A stretch of DNA of 64,000 bases from an uncultured Parafilimonas sp. (GCA_903882935.1 CAIRZB010000084.1:62001-126000), one strand, 5' to 3'; counted from the first letter of the stretch, positions 18,962 to 29,200 are shown. Numbers and translations are program-made. Notes: generated from the sequence alone by a model not told the origin.

Positions 18962-19471
18962 ATGACAAAAAAATGGACCGTAAGCCAAAACATTATTGCC
19001 ACCATATTACAAGCGTGGGCACTGTTTTTTTTATACACCTTTACCAACAGTGTTTTTTCACGCATGGGCAATGCAGTTAACGAGGGCATAGTAGAACAAC
19101 AACAAATCAGCTACGGCAAAATGCTTGTTACATACAACGCGTATTACCTAAGTGGCATTCTGGCAGGCATTGGTGGATTTGGGTTGTTATACGAAAAAAA
19201 ATGGGGCTGGGTTATGTCTTTAGCTGCGTCGCTTACATTTATGGTACTTATGCTTATTACAGCGAGAACAATTATGACCGGCCATGAAAGCGGTAAAACT
19301 GGTGGCAACATTACCACACACTTTATCGAGGCCTTTGCGTTTGCCGCAATAGCCATTATACTTACATTAAAACCATTTAGGGCAAAATATGACCCCAGTT
19401 TATTAACCTGGCTCTCCATTGCGGCTATGGTTGGCTTTTTGCTGGCTGACAAACATTTGTTTGGGCAATAA
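18962..19471 (+). CDS. Small integral membrane protein, DUF4199-like topology
   Basis: The 169-residue product has four predicted membrane helices: IIATILQAWALFFLYTF (~10-26), YYLSGILAGIGGFGLLY (~60-76), VMSLAASLTFMVLMLIT (~83-99) and, toward the C-terminus, AIAIILTLKPF plus WLSIAAMVGFLLA. No catalytic motif is visible and the family is not recognised with certainty. The ATG at 18962 (MTKKWTVSQN) is preferred over the earlier TTG at 18935, which would add nine atypical residues. It stands alone and converges on the threonine aldolase gene. Confidence 0.7.
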   Translation: MTKKWTVSQNIIATILQAWALFFLYTFTNSVFSRMGNAVNEGIVEQQQISYGKMLVTYNAYYLSGILAGIGGFGLLYEKKWGWVMSLAASLTFMVLMLITARTIMTGHESGKTGGNITTHFIEAFAFAAIAIILTLKPFRAKYDPSLLTWLSIAAMVGFLLADKHLFGQ

Positions 19472-19561
19472 CACAAACGGAAATGTAAAAGGCGAGGGAC
19501 ACGGTAATTTTTCTTCGTAGTAAACCTTGCCGCCTTTTATAGCATTGTGCCTCAGTTTCAT
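19403..19561 (-). other. Unconfirmed 52-codon ORF downstream of threonine aldolase
   Basis: An ATG at 19561, eight bases past the aldolase stop, opens a frame beginning MKLRHNAIKGGKVYYEEKL that looks protein-like for its first 30 residues. It then runs antisense into the membrane-protein gene. The bases 19486-19494 and 19531-19539 also form a 9-bp stem that may be a weak terminator, which argues against translation. Confidence 0.2.
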
Positions 19562-19568
19562 CTTCACT

Positions 19569-20588
19569 TTAGAGTCCCTCAACCACTGCTATCACTTTTT
19601 CTACCATCGCAGGCGTTACATCAAGATGCAGTACCAGCCTTATTTGGGTGGGTGCTATGGCAATGGTTAAAATATCGTGTCTTTTAAATTCGGCAGCCAA
19701 ACTAGCGGCAGTGTACCTGCCACCGATGTTGCAAATAACAATATTGGTCTCCACGGGCAATAGCTCCAATGCAAAATCCTTTTTTGCCAATGCCTCGCCG
19801 ATCGCCAGGGCGTGCGCATGGTCATTTGCCAGCCTGTTTATATTATTGCTTAATGCGTAAATACCTGCCGCCGCCAAATAGCCGGCTTGCCGCATGCCGC
19901 CGCCAAACACCTTACGTATGCGCCTTGCCTTGGCAATAAACGCCTTTTTACCCAACAACACACTGCCAACTGGTGCACCAAGGCCTTTGCTTAGGCAAAC
20001 AGAAATACTGTTAAACACTTGGCCGTAATGCAAGGGATTTTCTTTTTTGGCAACAATGGCATTAAATATTCTGGCCCCGTCAAGGTGTAAGGCCAAATCT
20101 TGCTGCGCACAAACTTGTTTTATTTTGTTAAACTCTTCAAAATCGTAACAACTACCTCCGCCACGGTTTCCAGTATTTTCCAAACTCACCAACGTTGTTT
20201 GGGCTTTGTGTACATCAGCCTTATTATTCACACTTTCGGTTACCTGCCGCGCGGTAACACGGCCCCTGTCGCCATCAATCAACCTTACTGAACAACCTGC
20301 GTTAAACGCTATGCCGCCACCCTCGTATTGGTAAATATGGCTTAGTTTTTCGCACACCACCTCATCACCAGGCTGGGTATGGCATTTTATGGCAATTTGG
20401 TTAGTCATAGTGCCACTGGGGCAAAATATCGCCGCCTCCATGCCAAACATGTTGGCGCACAAAGTCTCCAGCTGGTTTACAGTGGGGTCTTCAACAAAAA
20501 CATCATCCCCCACTTTTGCATCAAACATAGCTTGTAGCATGCCGGGAGAGGGCTTGGTAACAGTGTCGGAACGGAGGTCTATGATCAT
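19569..20588 (-). CDS. ltaE: Low-specificity L-threonine aldolase
   Basis: This PLP enzyme splits threonine and allo-threonine to glycine and acetaldehyde. The 339-residue protein opens with IDLRSDTVTKPSPGMLQAM, followed by GDDVFVEDPTVNQLE, the glycine-rich FCPSGTMTNQIA loop, LHLDGARIFNA (the PLP-binding Asp) and SVCLSKGLGAPVGSVLLG, whose Lys (around residue 202) forms the Schiff base. RRIRKVFGGGMRQAGYLAAAG is also family-typical. It is transcribed alone on the minus strand. Length and motifs are normal. Confidence 0.95.
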   Translation of the reverse strand: MIIDLRSDTVTKPSPGMLQAMFDAKVGDDVFVEDPTVNQLETLCANMFGMEAAIFCPSGTMTNQIAIKCHTQPGDEVVCEKLSHIYQYEGGGIAFNAGCSVRLIDGDRGRVTARQVTESVNNKADVHKAQTTLVSLENTGNRGGGSCYDFEEFNKIKQVCAQQDLALHLDGARIFNAIVAKKENPLHYGQVFNSISVCLSKGLGAPVGSVLLGKKAFIAKARRIRKVFGGGMRQAGYLAAAGIYALSNNINRLANDHAHALAIGEALAKKDFALELLPVETNIVICNIGGRYTAASLAAEFKRHDILTIAIAPTQIRLVLHLDVTPAMVEKVIAVVEGL

Positions 20589-20701
20589 ACGTGCGAAGAT
20601 AATAACCGGAACCGGGAATTAGGGATTAGCAACAGCCTAAAATTTTTACTTAGCGCCCATACAATGGCCAAAATAAAATCATCGTAGGGCAGTTTTGCGG
20701 G

Positions 20702-20830
20702 ATGGCTGGCTTTAGCTATAAATTAGTTTTCTTTCGTGGCAAAGCGGGGTTTTCGGACTCAAGTGCTGGTAATAATATTTTTGAAAGGTTAGAAAGTGGT
20801 TGGCGTTTATACAATATGGGAAGTCTTTAA
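20702..20830 (+). other. Unconfirmed 42-residue ORF
   Basis: In a gap between two minus-strand genes, the plus strand has a frame MAGFSYKLVFFRGKAGF...GWRLYNMGSL with protein-like composition. A CAGTTTTG box, one base off TAnnTTTG, ends five bases upstream. No homolog is recognised; it could be a gene remnant or chance. Confidence 0.22.
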
Positions 20831-20872
20831 TGCTTCAAGTTATCATATCCAATGCTTGGGGTGCCAATAACA

Positions 20873-21451
20873 TTAAAATACCCATGCCGCCCTACAGGTC
20901 CAAAACCCGTAGCCGCCATTTTGCAAGCTATTGTTTTTGGCTTGGCTAAAACCTTTTAACGCATTCACCAGTTTTATGCCTAAGTCTATTTTAGATTTGC
21001 CGGTGCGCAGCATTACCCCTGCTGAAGGTGTAATGCCCAAATGTGTTTTGGTGTTATTATTGACGCGTAGTAACAGACCGGCATCGCCGGATACGTAAAA
21101 GATTTTGCCAAAATATAATTTTAGCCCCCCCATAACAGGTATGCCTACAAAATGCCGGATGGCTGTATCTTTCGCCATACCAGGGCGGTTATGATGCGTA
21201 ATTCCGCCCCGGAAATAATTAAACCCAGTACTTACCGTCCAAGAAAAATTGGGAGAAATAAATTTTTCACGGGTAATGTCAACGCCAAATCCCGTCATTG
21301 TACTCCTTGCGTGGTTAGGAAAATAGGCTGGCTTACTTATCAGTCCACCAACACTGTAATCTATTTGCGCCTTTTGCGCCAATAAACGGGCATCAAAACA
21401 ACAAACGGCGACAAGCCACACCAAAACTATTTTAATAAGGGCTTTACACAT
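20873..21451 (-). CDS. Small outer-membrane beta-barrel-like protein
   Basis: The 192-residue protein has a signal peptide (MCKALIKIVLVWLVAVCCFDARLLAQ) and then alternating amphipathic strands: FGVDITREKFISPNFSWTVSTGFNYF, PVMGGLKLYFGKIFYVSGDAGLLLR and TPSAGVMLRTGKSKIDLGIKLVNA. It ends in an aromatic residue (AAWVF), the usual C-terminal outer-membrane barrel signal. It resembles PorT/OmpW-type eight-stranded barrels. The ATG at 21451 is preferred to the TTG at 21466. It is the last gene before the end of the minus-strand rhamnose region; a functional link to that cluster is not evident. Confidence 0.65.
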   Translation of the reverse strand: MCKALIKIVLVWLVAVCCFDARLLAQKAQIDYSVGGLISKPAYFPNHARSTMTGFGVDITREKFISPNFSWTVSTGFNYFRGGITHHNRPGMAKDTAIRHFVGIPVMGGLKLYFGKIFYVSGDAGLLLRVNNNTKTHLGITPSAGVMLRTGKSKIDLGIKLVNALKGFSQAKNNSLQNGGYGFWTCRAAWVF

Positions 21452-21663
21452 AAAATTGTTGACCAATGTTTACTTAAAAACGTTGCACAAGGTATACTTT
21501 TTATTAAAACGTAAACGGCTGTTATTAATTATTTAATCGCTAAGGTTAAACAAGAAAGAGGAAGACGTTCAAGCAATCACGTCAAATATTTGATGTTTAA
21601 CCAAAACTAAGGGCATGCCCTTTTTGCTTGTTGGCTTTTTATAACAAACCAAGCCAGCAGTGC

Positions 21664-22632
21664 CTAGTTAACTTGTGGGTCCATTTTTTTACCCTTTAGC
21701 AGGGCATTTATTTGTTTAACCATTTCATCCGATTTTGTCATGGCTTCTTCCAAAGGCAAACCATCGGGCAAACCAGGCCGCTTATGTTTTGTAGAACGCA
21801 ACCAAGCATCCCGCATCATGTTTTGCCGCTGTGTTACCAGTTTTAGTATCTCTGGGCCATTGGGTATCTTGCCCATTTCGTGTGCTATGCCATGGCAAGT
21901 GGCAGCACCTTCGCAGCCAAGGTAGGCTAGTATTTCCCTAGCCATAATCCAATGCCCGGTTTCATTGGGGTGTACGCCATCTTGCGACAATGCAAAACCG
22001 TCCAACTTAAACTGTGCATCCACCGCACGGTGGGCCTGTAAATATTTTTCCATGGGGTAATGCACATCCAACACCTCCCATTTTTCAATGCCCTTTAAGG
22101 TTAACAGCCAGTCGGCGTACCTGTCTAACACGCCGTTGTAAAAGTTGTTGCCGGCTAACACCCCATCATACACCGGGGGAGTTATGTGTATAAGCCTTGC
22201 CCCTGTTTTTACAACTTCATCATGCATCCAATAAATGCCCTCCTTAAATTTTTGAAAGCGGGCAGAGTCAAAAGGCTTGTAAATACCATCATTCATACCA
22301 TAACAAGCAAATACCAAATCGGGTTTGGTTTGCTCTAATACCCGTTGTAAACGCTCATGTAGGTCGGGCCGGGGAAACTGGCCGCCTGCGTGCCCCTCCT
22401 CCGACAGGCCCGACACCGTTTCGCTGGGCAAACCCACATTTACAAAATCAATATGGCGGTTGGGGTAATGCACCGTTATCCAAGCCTCCACATCGTTTAC
22501 ATAATTGGCCGCCCAGGTGATGCTGTTACCCAAAAACAACACGCGTTTAACGTTTGGGGCAATAGGCTGGGCATTGCTGGATGCTGTGGTTACCAAAAAA
22601 ATAATTAGGCAGAGGCAAATGTTTTTGTGCAT
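21664..22632 (-). CDS. Secreted SGNH/GDSL-family hydrolase
   Basis: The 322-residue protein has a signal peptide (MHKNICLCLIIFLVTTASSNA) and the four SGNH blocks: RVLFLGNSITW (nucleophile Ser), NVGLPSETVSG (Gly block), ACYGMNDG (Asn block) and LSQDGVHPNETGHWIMA (Asp-x-x-His). It should be an esterase or acetylesterase of the periplasm or cell surface. It lies on the same strand just after the Lut/rhamnosidase genes, which fits removal of acetyl groups from rhamnose-containing pectin, but the substrate is inferred from context only. Confidence 0.88.
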   Translation of the reverse strand: MHKNICLCLIIFLVTTASSNAQPIAPNVKRVLFLGNSITWAANYVNDVEAWITVHYPNRHIDFVNVGLPSETVSGLSEEGHAGGQFPRPDLHERLQRVLEQTKPDLVFACYGMNDGIYKPFDSARFQKFKEGIYWMHDEVVKTGARLIHITPPVYDGVLAGNNFYNGVLDRYADWLLTLKGIEKWEVLDVHYPMEKYLQAHRAVDAQFKLDGFALSQDGVHPNETGHWIMAREILAYLGCEGAATCHGIAHEMGKIPNGPEILKLVTQRQNMMRDAWLRSTKHKRPGLPDGLPLEEAMTKSDEMVKQINALLKGKKMDPQVN

Positions 22633-22978
22633 GGTTGTGGATGGTTGTCAGAAAAAGCGTTATGCCGATAAAAATAGATGTTTCTGCTATCTCTCGAATG
22701 GCAATTTCCGTTCACCCAACCTTTAAATTGGCCATAACAAATGAATCAGAGATTAGCAAAGACTAAAAAAATTCGCGGGCTTACCTCTCTTTTTAAAATT
22801 TTTAAGACCATTTTTATGCCCTCGTATGCTGTAATAAACTTCTCAACTGTAATTATTTCCTGTTAAAAAATATGCTTCATTGGGCAATCCGCGTTAAAAA
22901 GAATAGCATGATTGGCTAATGCCGGGTTCATTTATTTTTCGCATTAGTTCTTCTATATTCATTTCAACATTCTTTAAT
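22633..22978. other. Intergenic stretch without a recognisable gene
   Basis: The 346 bases between lutC and the SGNH gene are AT-rich. The only frames are a 41-codon plus-strand ORF at 22741-22866 and broken minus-strand frames with no recognisable motif. No hairpin with a T-run was found. It may contain a decayed gene. Confidence 0.4.
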
Positions 22979-23566
22979 TTACCCCACCACAAAAACCGTC
23001 ATAGTCCTAGCACCGTGTGCGCCCAATACGAGCGACTGCTCAATATCTGCCGTTTTTGAAGGGCCTGCAATAAAGGTGGCAAACCCATAGTCAAAGTTTG
23101 CAATTTTGTCATAAGCATCGTGCATGGTCGCCACAATATCGTTTTTGTGCACTATTGCGGCCAGATGTTGGGTTATAAAGGGCAAGGCACGTTGGGGTAT
23201 CTCCTGGTCGGTTACCCAAACAGCACCATTTTCGGCGACAGCCAGCCGCGATTCCACCACAAACAAGTCTACGTTTTTAAAACTGTGCGGGTTTGCATCA
23301 CTGGTGTAGGACTCTGCCATGGCTGACAAATAACCCAAGTTTGACACCACCCTTTTTGCTGGGCCAAAAAAATCTGTCTGCAATATGTCCAACACTTGGT
23401 TGTGTGTTTCAACTAAATACAATTTGCCGCCTATGCCGCTCAAAACAGTTCCATATTTTTCGACCAAATTTATCTCGCCCTGCGCAAAATGTGGTATCAC
23501 GGGTGCCCCCACAAACGCGGGCTGGTTACTTTTTACAGCCGCCAATATATTTTCCCTACTGCTCAT
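22979..23566 (-). CDS. lutC: Lactate utilization protein C (LUD domain)
   Basis: LutC is one of three subunits of the LutABC L-lactate dehydrogenase, which oxidises lactate to pyruvate. The 195-residue protein shows the LUD-domain pattern: NILAAVKSNQPA near the start, NVDLFVVESRLAVAENGAVWVTDQE in the middle and FIAGPSKTADIEQSLVLGAHGARTMTVFVVG at the end. SKTADIEQ and the LGAHG stretch are diagnostic. The order on the minus strand is lutA, lutB, lutC, with gaps of 249-290 bases that hold hairpin repeats instead of the tight spacing usual for this operon. Confidence 0.93.
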   Translation of the reverse strand: MSSRENILAAVKSNQPAFVGAPVIPHFAQGEINLVEKYGTVLSGIGGKLYLVETHNQVLDILQTDFFGPAKRVVSNLGYLSAMAESYTSDANPHSFKNVDLFVVESRLAVAENGAVWVTDQEIPQRALPFITQHLAAIVHKNDIVATMHDAYDKIANFDYGFATFIAGPSKTADIEQSLVLGAHGARTMTVFVVG

Positions 23567-23624
23567 AGTATTATATTTTTCCTCATTTTTCGATGTGCTG
23601 CACCCACCACTATTTTATTTAATC

Positions 23625-23715
23625 CGCCTTTATCCGATGGGCTTCACCCATCGCTGATATATGTCGCCCCTTTGGGGCTTTCTCACTTTGTTAATACTCC
23701 GTCCCGACTGGAATG
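23625..23715. repeat. REP-like hairpin element between lutB and lutC
   Basis: Two consecutive hairpins, CGATGGG/CCCATCG and GCCCC-TTT-GGGGC, are separated by CTGATATATGT. The double-hairpin-with-ATAT-spacer design resembles dispersed intergenic repeats of Bacteroidota. Confidence 0.5.
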
Positions 23716-23776
23716 AGGAGTTTTTTAGCCCCTATATCTCAAACAACGTGTTTAAAGCATATACAGTGCCTTTGCC

Positions 23777-23811
23777 ATGGACCATCGACAATGGACTATT
23801 GACTAAGGACG
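23777..23811. repeat. Short 7-bp tandem array
   Basis: Five imperfect heptamers (ATGGACC, ATCGACA, ATGGACT, ATTGACT, AAGGACG) end just before the lutB stop. The period equals that of the array upstream of recR. Confidence 0.6.
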
Positions 23812-23815
23812 ATAC

Positions 23816-25180
23816 TTACTCCGCTTTATTCTTTTTATACCATTCGGTAAACGATTCTTTTGGTGCTTCGGGCATATCACGTTGTTTGTACCAGGCATTA
23901 AAGCGGTTATTCACCAAAAAAGGCACATTTTTTACCACCCACCTACCGGCCTTACCCGCTACATTAAATGCGCCGGGGTTGGATAGCGTAAAACCCATAC
24001 CCTTCATGGCAGCAGTTTTTGCGGCGGGGGCATAGCCCTCTTGTACCAGCACCTGGCGCCACTTATACAACTGCTCATGTATATCAATTTTAACCGGGCA
24101 AACATTGCTGCAAGAGCCACAAAGCGTTGAAGCAAAAGGCAAATCGGCATACTGCTTCATATCAAGGTTGGGTGCAAGTATGCTGCCAATAGGGCCCGCG
24201 ATGGCCGTATGGTAACTGTGGCCGCCACTGCGCCTGTACACAGGGCAGGTATTAAAACAGGCCGCACAACGTATACATTTTAGAGAGTTTCTAAAATCAG
24301 CCCGGCCCAGCTGCTTGCTACGCCCGTTGTCAACAATTACTATATGTATTTCTTGGTTTCTCGCAGGCTTTTTAAAATGGCTTGAGTACGTTGTTACTGG
24401 CTGGCCGGTGGCGCTCCTAGCCAGCAACCGCAAGAACACACCCAGGTGCTTTCTTTCAGGTATAATTTTTTCCATACCCATGCAGGCAATATGCACATCT
24501 GCAAGGTGTGCGCCCATGTCGGCATTGCCCTCGTTGGTGCAAACCACAAACTCGCCGGTTTCTGCTATGGCAAAGTTTACCCCCGTTAGTGCTACCCTGC
24601 GCGTTAAAAAAAACTCACGCAGGTTAAGTCTGGCGGCATGGGTCAGTAATTGGGGGTCGGCATTGCCCTCTGGCGTGCCAAGATGCTTATGGAACAACAC
24701 CCCTATTTCTTCCTTTTTCCAATGTATGCAAGGCAACACTATATGGCTGGGAGGTTCTTCCGCCAACTGCACAATGCGCTCGCCTAAATCGGTATCTGTA
24801 ACATCTATGCCTTGCTCTTTTAGGTACTCGTTCAGGTGGCACTCCTCGGTAAGCATTGATTTGCTTTTCACCATCTGCTGCACGCCGTTCTGCTGCAATA
24901 TGCCATACACAATTTTGTTATGCTCTGCCGCATCTGCCGCCCAATGCACGGTTATGCCGTTTTGTTTAGCCTGTTCTTCAAACTGCACCAAATATTCGCT
25001 CAGGTTACTCAGCACGTTGTTTTTTATCTGGGATGCGGTTTCGCGCAACTGTTCCCACTCAGGTATGCCGTGTGCGGCTTTGTCGCGCTTTTGCCTTACA
25101 AACCACAGCGTTTCATCATGCCAGTTTACCCTTGGCTCGTCCTCGTTAAACGTCTCCGATAATTGTGCATGGTCTTTCAT
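23816..25180 (-). CDS. lutB: Lactate utilization iron-sulfur protein B
   Basis: LutB is the iron-sulfur and LUD subunit of the LutABC lactate-oxidising complex. The 454-residue protein has an N-terminal LUD part (VKSKSMLTEECHLNEYLKEQGI, AIAETGEFVVCTNEGNADMG) and two [4Fe-4S] motifs, CIRCAACFNTCP near residue 306 and CGSCSNVCPVKIDIHEQLYKWR near 353. The latter is typical of LutB and the related glycolate oxidase iron-sulfur subunits. The chain is of normal length. It belongs to the rhamnose/lactate cluster read on the minus strand. Confidence 0.95.
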   Translation of the reverse strand: MKDHAQLSETFNEDEPRVNWHDETLWFVRQKRDKAAHGIPEWEQLRETASQIKNNVLSNLSEYLVQFEEQAKQNGITVHWAADAAEHNKIVYGILQQNGVQQMVKSKSMLTEECHLNEYLKEQGIDVTDTDLGERIVQLAEEPPSHIVLPCIHWKKEEIGVLFHKHLGTPEGNADPQLLTHAARLNLREFFLTRRVALTGVNFAIAETGEFVVCTNEGNADMGAHLADVHIACMGMEKIIPERKHLGVFLRLLARSATGQPVTTYSSHFKKPARNQEIHIVIVDNGRSKQLGRADFRNSLKCIRCAACFNTCPVYRRSGGHSYHTAIAGPIGSILAPNLDMKQYADLPFASTLCGSCSNVCPVKIDIHEQLYKWRQVLVQEGYAPAAKTAAMKGMGFTLSNPGAFNVAGKAGRWVVKNVPFLVNNRFNAWYKQRDMPEAPKESFTEWYKKNKAE

Positions 25181-25317
25181 CGTGTCATTAACTTATTTAT
25201 AGTCTGTCAATATTTTATTGATACCAGCTTTTGTTTTCCATGGCATCTTCGTTGCGTCGCAAGCACTTCATCGGCTGAAGCATTGGTGGGCTTTTACTAA
25301 GCGTATCGCACCTGCTT

Positions 25318-25425
25318 TTATCTTGAACCCCGATAGGGTTCCCCGAAATATATTTGCATTGCAATCGCCGCGTTGCACGCGGGGCTATTCACATACAATC
25401 CCTGTGGGTTGGCATGTCCGCTATC
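25318..25425. repeat. REP-like hairpin element between lutA and lutB
   Basis: AACCC-CGATA-GGGTT and CCGCG-TTGCA-CGCGG hairpins flank CCCCGAAATATATTTGC. The general design matches the element between lutB and lutC, although the primary sequence differs. Confidence 0.5.
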
Positions 25426-25470
25426 TTATTTCTACCCGTGTTTTTCTGTTTTCTATTCTGGCTATTTGGC

Positions 25471-26211
25471 TTAAACTCCTTCTCCGTTCAAAATCTCCGC
25501 TATATGCTTTACCTGTACGCTGCTTTTTTGGCGCTTCAAAATGCCTTCCAAATGCATCAGGCAGCTCATGTCGGCGGCGGTTATATATTCTGCACCCTGC
25601 TTAATATGGTCTGCCACCCTATCCTTGCCCATCTTTACACTTACTGCCTCCTCAGCAACACAAAAGGTGCCGCCAAAGCCGCAGCATTCATCCTTCCGGT
25701 CTAACTCCACCAACTCCACGCCTTCCACCATTTGTAACAATTGTAACGGTTTGGAAAATGGTTTTTCCACCAATTCAGTCATTTGCGATAAATGCAAACC
25801 TCTTTGCCCGTGGCAGCTTTGGTGCATGCCCACCCTGTACGGAAATTTTGCATCTAATTTTGTTACATGCAACACATCAGTTAAAAACTCTGTTAGTTCA
25901 TAAACCCTTGTGCGTATTTCTTGGGCCTTGCCTTCCTGGTGTTCATCGTGCAGATGGTCTTTAATGTGCAGGGTGCAACTGCCCGAGGGACAAACGATAT
26001 AATCAAACCCTGAAAAGTTTTTGATGAAAAGGGTATTACATCCCTGCGCCAAATGCTCAAAACCACTGTTGGCCATGGGCTGCCCGCAGCAGGTTTGGTT
26101 AACAGGGTATTGAACAGTAACACCCAACTTTTCCAGCAACTGCAAAGTGGCAATAGCCACCTGCGGGTAAAACTGGTTTACATAACATGGTATAAATAAT
26201 GCCACCCTCAT
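25471..26211 (-). CDS. lutA: Lactate utilization protein A (CCG-domain subunit)
   Basis: LutA carries two cysteine-rich CCG domains of the kind found in heterodisulfide reductase and glycolate oxidase subunits. In this 246-residue chain the first is NQTCCGQPMANSG (around residues 39-51) and the second KDECCGFGGTFCV. HQSCHGQRGL and CPSGSCTLHIKDH are also family-typical. The start ATG lies 11 bases after the stop of the upstream GH78 gene, so lutA is almost certainly co-transcribed with the rhamnosidase. This couples lactate oxidation to rhamnose release. Confidence 0.95.
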   Translation of the reverse strand: MRVALFIPCYVNQFYPQVAIATLQLLEKLGVTVQYPVNQTCCGQPMANSGFEHLAQGCNTLFIKNFSGFDYIVCPSGSCTLHIKDHLHDEHQEGKAQEIRTRVYELTEFLTDVLHVTKLDAKFPYRVGMHQSCHGQRGLHLSQMTELVEKPFSKPLQLLQMVEGVELVELDRKDECCGFGGTFCVAEEAVSVKMGKDRVADHIKQGAEYITAADMSCLMHLEGILKRQKSSVQVKHIAEILNGEGV

Positions 26212-26222
26212 GTTCAGCTTGT

Positions 26223-29200
26223 TTACTGCTTTGTAACGAATATATATGTACCGGGTTGCAATGTGTACACTGCCTTGCCTTTTTCAAATTTAACAAATGT
26301 AACGCCTGTTGCTTTAGTAGCAGGCTTGCCACTTTCCCGCACCGCTTGCGGCGAAGCAGCGGGAAGATAGAGGGTAGCCGTACTGTTTGCTGGAACTGTT
26401 GCCGAATAGGTCAACAACCCTTGGCCTGTTTTCCAGCTACTGCTTATCCTACCGAAAGGGCTGTCGTAATACCCCTTGGCCCAAGTCATCTCGCCAGTGG
26501 GGTCAGGCTCGGGCTGGAGTATAAATTTTTGAAATCCGGGTTCATCGCGCTGTATGCCAAGCGAATATGCCATCATCCACTGCCCAATGGCGCCAAAAGA
26601 ATAATGGTTAAAAGAATTCATGCTGTTGTTGCCACCAAACCCGTTCTCCAGCGTATAGCCGTTTAGGCGCTCCCAAATAGTAGTGGCGCCCTGTTGCACG
26701 GCATATAGCCACGATGGGTATTGGTCGTTCTGGAGCAACTTATACGCCAATAGGCTGTAACCATTGTCACTCAATGCTTTGCTTATCCACGCGGTACCGA
26801 TAAAACCGGTCATAAGCGAATATTTTGGCCTGCGTACGCCATTATCATCTATGTTTTCGCGCGCCACGGCATCTGCAAGATTCCTTGCCATATAGGGCTT
26901 ATTTTCCTCGCTAAAAACATCCAACGCAAGGCCTACGGCGTTGGAAGTTTGTGTATCCGCAGGTTTAAAAACGGGCGTCGGCGGTTTGGTTCCAGGCATC
27001 ACAAACATCGGCACGCCTATAAGCCCCATTGTTTTCTTATCTGCACCCACAAATGTTTTATTAAAAAACGCCTTCCGTTCATTATATCTATCTGTAAACA
27101 AAACGGCATCATCTGTTTTGTTTAAAATAACGGCCACTTTAGCCATAATGCCCAAATCGAAAACGTGGTAAGCTGTTATCAAAAAATCTTGGCCAAGTGT
27201 ATTGTTTTGCGGCCCGAGCCAATCGCCCAGCTGGTTATCTGTACTCAGGCCGGTTTCCTTGCTTATGGTTGAATCTACATAAGCCATATAAGCAGCCATG
27301 GCATTATAGTGTTCCGCCAATAATCCTGAATCCTTATATTGCTCATAGGTTTCCCATGCCACGGTAATGCCCGCGCTGCCCCAAAGCACACCGCCAAAAC
27401 CACCGCCCACTGGTGCTATGTCGGTAAATTTACCCTTTGCGGTTTGCAGGTTCCGCATGGCAACCATATGGCGCTTTAAAAACTGGTCGGCATTGGAAAT
27501 ATAGGTGGCGGTGCGGGAAAAAATACTGATGTCGCCCGACCAACCCATCCGCTCATTGCGCTGGGGGCAGTCAGTAGGTATGGTTAAAAAGTTGTCAATA
27601 TTAGACCATACAAGGTTTGACCAAAGTTTATTTACCTTTTCATTGGATGTATTATAACTGGCGCTAAGCTTTGTGATTGAACTGATGGATACCCCCTGCA
27701 CATCCTCCAATGGCAGAGGCGCATCAATGCCTGTCACCTCAATGTATTGAAACCCGTGGGAAGTAAAATAGGGCTGGAACACTTGTGGCCCATCCTTCAT
27801 AATGTAGCAATCTTCACTTAACGCGGCTCTGTAATTTTCCGTCATTATCATGCCTACATTACTACCCGATTCCTTCAAAGCCGGGTATAAAACCTCCGCA
27901 TACCGCACCGTTATTTTTTGGCCTGCCTTGCCGCTTCGCAACGTAATTTTAGGCACGCCTACTATATTTTGCCCCAGGTTGTACACGTACACGCCTTTGC
28001 GTACTGCCTTAATACTTTTGGCAGTAAGTGTTTGGTATACACCTGCAGGCTCGCCAATTTGGCCAACAAGCGATAGCTTATCAAAATTAAACACGTCTTT
28101 CACGCCCATAAAATCAGGCATCCCCCCTGTGTAGGAAGTACCTTCCAGTGGTACATTTACCGCTGGGTGCCAGTTTTTGTCATCATATGCAGGCGTGGCC
28201 CAATTTTTTATAGCCGCCTCCCGCCCTGCATCATATACCTCACCCATATCAAGGCTGCTGTATACAATGGGGCCTTTATTATAATACTTCCAATCATGGT
28301 TATTGGTCGTTATTACGCTGGTGGTGCCATCAGCATACTTTATTACCAACTTGGCCAATAGCGATTGCCGGTCGCCAAAATGGTTCCAAATGGCCCCAAA
28401 ACTTAACAAACCGCTCCACCATCCCTCGCCAAGCATGGCCCCCATGGCATTTTGGCCATTGGCTACCATGGTGGTTACATCGTAGGTTTGGTAAAAATGG
28501 GTAATGTTATACTGCGTTAAACCGGGATTATAGTAGTGGTTGCCTACACGCTTGCCATTTATATATATTTCGTAAATGCCCCGTGCAGTAACATACAAAC
28601 GGGCATCTGCAATTTTTTTGTTGCCCGTTGTGAATTTTGTGCGCAACAATGGCATAGCGTTGTGGCTTGGGTCTGCCGTAACAAATAAACCGTTTGCACC
28701 ACCCGACAGATGGTACGCACCGTTGCGTACAATTAAGCCAGAGTTTACCTTTTTTGCCATAGATTGAAAGATACCCGCATATTGTGGGCTTGCCAAATCT
28801 TCGCTAAACAGGGTGTTTTGGGGGCTGCGGGTGTTGGAAACCGATAAGTTGGCTACTGATGCCTGCTGTCCGGCATCCATAGAAAATCCAATATCGCACA
28901 AAAACCCAAATGTTATATAATCATGGCCAGCCCCCATAGGGTTAAGGTTTACAATAGCCCCATTGTTTGCGCCGGAAAAACCGGTAAAACCAACGTTACT
29001 TGGCTTATTAGGCTCTTGCACAAAAAACAAATCACTGCCATCTACATTAAACGTGAGCTTTCCGTACTCGTCTTTTAAGTTAAAAAGGTGTTCTTTATTT
29101 TTATTGCTGTTGTTTATATAGTCCTGTTTTATTTCAAAGGTTTTATAAGCAAGGCCTGCAACATCGTTGTTGGTATAACCCACCCTATAAATGTTTAATT

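Noticed and set aside
24315-25202. A 295-codon plus-strand frame over lutB
   Set aside because: It is the antisense of the iron-sulfur protein gene. Its product is Ser/Cys-rich with no recognisable domain, while lutB shows all family motifs.
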